Origin: an uncultured Roseiflexaceae bacterium
Lineage (GTDB): Bacteria > Chloroflexota > Chloroflexia > Chloroflexales > Roseiflexaceae
NCBI GenBank assembly: GCA_903932805.1
Contig: CAIZHO010000333.1
Location: 1 to 6,309, forward strand
Length of the DNA stretch: 6,309 nucleotides
Direction: 5' to 3'
Shown here: piece after piece, positions 5,603 to 6,309 of the stretch
Position numbering within the stretch: position 1 is the first letter of the stretch
How the letters are laid out: each line of letters starts with the position of its first letter
Notes under the pieces: generated by a model
The model's input: the letters and a program-made list of their open reading frames with translations, nothing else
What the model was told of the DNA's origin: nothing
Database searches by the model: none
Translations under genes and position numbers: made by a program

Positions 5603-6309
5603 ATGGCGCGTATTCCTGTTGCGGTACAACTCTATTCTGTACGTGAAGAAGCCAAAAACGATCTCGCCGGCGTACTCAAGGCAATTGCCAAAATGGGCTA
5701 CGAAGGCGTTGAGTTTGCAGGCTTCTACGGTCATGATGCCAAATCCGTCAAATCGATGCTCGACGCTACGGGGCTCAAGGCTGCTGGTGCGCATGTGGGC
5801 ATCAACACCCTCATGGGCGACGAACTCCAACGCTCCATCGAATTCCATGCGACCATCGGGAACAGCTTTCTCATCGTGCCTGGTCTCGACGAATCATATA
5901 CCAGCACGCGGGCTGGGTGGCTCAAAGCAGCCCATATTTTGAACGACGTCAGCAAAAAACTCGCCCCGCACGGCATGAAAACCGGATATCACAATCATTG
6001 GGTCGAATTCAAAGCGCTCGAGGGTGAGTTGCCCTGGGACACCTTCTTCGGCAATACAGACCCTGAAGTTATCATGCAGTTCGATACCGGCAATGCACTC
6101 GTCGCACACGCACCTGCTGCACCATTCATCGAGCGCTACCCCGGCCGCGCATTGAGTGTCCACCTCAAAGAACACTCCGAAACGAACAAAAACGCACTCA
6201 TTGGTGACGGAGATGTGCCGTGGTCGACGGTGTTGCCGTTGTGTGAGCGCATCGGCGGCACACAGTGGTATGTCGTCGAGCAAGAGACCTATGCATATCC
6301 ACCGATGGA
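5603..6309 (+). CDS. Sugar phosphate isomerase/epimerase-like TIM barrel (PF01261), 3'-truncated by window edge
   Basis: The frame is open from ATG 5603 to the end of the window: 235 codons with no stop. The family is usually about 250-290 residues, so only the C-terminal end is missing. The opening QLYSVREEAKNDLAGVLK (9-26) and MGYEGVEFAGFYG (31-43) are typical of the xylose-isomerase-like TIM barrel. Likely divalent-metal ligands are Glu135 in YHNHWVEF (129-136), Asp161 in QFDTGN (159-164), His187 in SVHLKEH (185-191) and Glu226 in VVEQE (224-228). The GDGDVPW block at 201-207 is also a family hallmark. There is no signal peptide, so it should be cytoplasmic, acting as an isomerase, epimerase or dehydratase on a sugar, inositol or related polyol; the exact substrate cannot be read. 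It has its own Shine-Dalgarno and an extended -10, and diverges from the hydrolase operon. Confidence 0.9.
   Translation, partial: MARIPVAVQLYSVREEAKNDLAGVLKAIAKMGYEGVEFAGFYGHDAKSVKSMLDATGLKAAGAHVGINTLMGDELQRSIEFHATIGNSFLIVPGLDESYTSTRAGWLKAAHILNDVSKKLAPHGMKTGYHNHWVEFKALEGELPWDTFFGNTDPEVIMQFDTGNALVAHAPAAPFIERYPGRALSVHLKEHSETNKNALIGDGDVPWSTVLPLCERIGGTQWYVVEQETYAYPPM

Noticed and set aside
5598..5942. + strand open frame starting at ATG 5598
   Set aside because: It overlaps the TIM-barrel gene in another frame, with the Shine-Dalgarno only two bases away. The 5603 frame carries the recognisable family sequence.

Overview
The window is bacterial chromosomal DNA of moderate GC content. It is densely coded, with short gaps and clear Shine-Dalgarno sites. 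The gene families present (a DUF6077-like multi-pass membrane protein, NIPSNAP, an atypical SDR, an Abhydrolase_7-type esterase, a class-C beta-lactamase-fold serine hydrolase and a xylose-isomerase-like TIM barrel) are a combination common in heterotrophic soil or mat bacteria. By general feel Chloroflexota is my first guess, but nothing in the window is diagnostic. I see no tRNA or rRNA, CRISPR, insertion sequence, prophage or plasmid feature.

Layout: (1) Bases 1-2892 hold three + strand genes that are probably co-transcribed: the 3' part of a large membrane protein (1-1523), a NIPSNAP-family protein (1545-1874) and an NAD(P)-binding epimerase/dehydratase-like SDR (1888-2892). The gaps between them are 21 and 13 bases. 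(2) Bases 2893-3018 are a short convergent gap with a perfect 11-bp hairpin (2984-3008), flanked by T-rich tracts on both strands. It looks like a shared bidirectional terminator. (3) Bases 3019-5444 hold a two-gene minus-strand operon. A beta-lactamase-fold serine hydrolase (5444 down to 4059) is followed by an alpha/beta hydrolase (4062 down to 3019). Their stop and start overlap as ATGA, with a strong Shine-Dalgarno inside the upstream gene. (4) Bases 5445-5602 are a divergent control region of 158 bases with candidate promoters both ways, an inverted repeat on the minus-strand -10 and an 8-bp palindrome. (5) Base 5603 to the window end is the start of a sugar phosphate isomerase/epimerase-like TIM-barrel gene, cut by the right edge.

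How they may work together: the two hydrolases are almost certainly made as a pair. They may cleave ester or amide bonds of a small substrate. The divergent TIM-barrel gene may handle a sugar or polyol released by, or regulated with, that step. This link is inference from gene order only. The left block shares no obvious pathway with the right block, from which it is insulated by the terminator. I did not find a convincing undescribed system. The points most worth checking are the coupled hydrolase pair, the divergent control region, and the cytoplasmic beta-lactamase-fold enzyme with an HGG third motif and a C-terminal extension.
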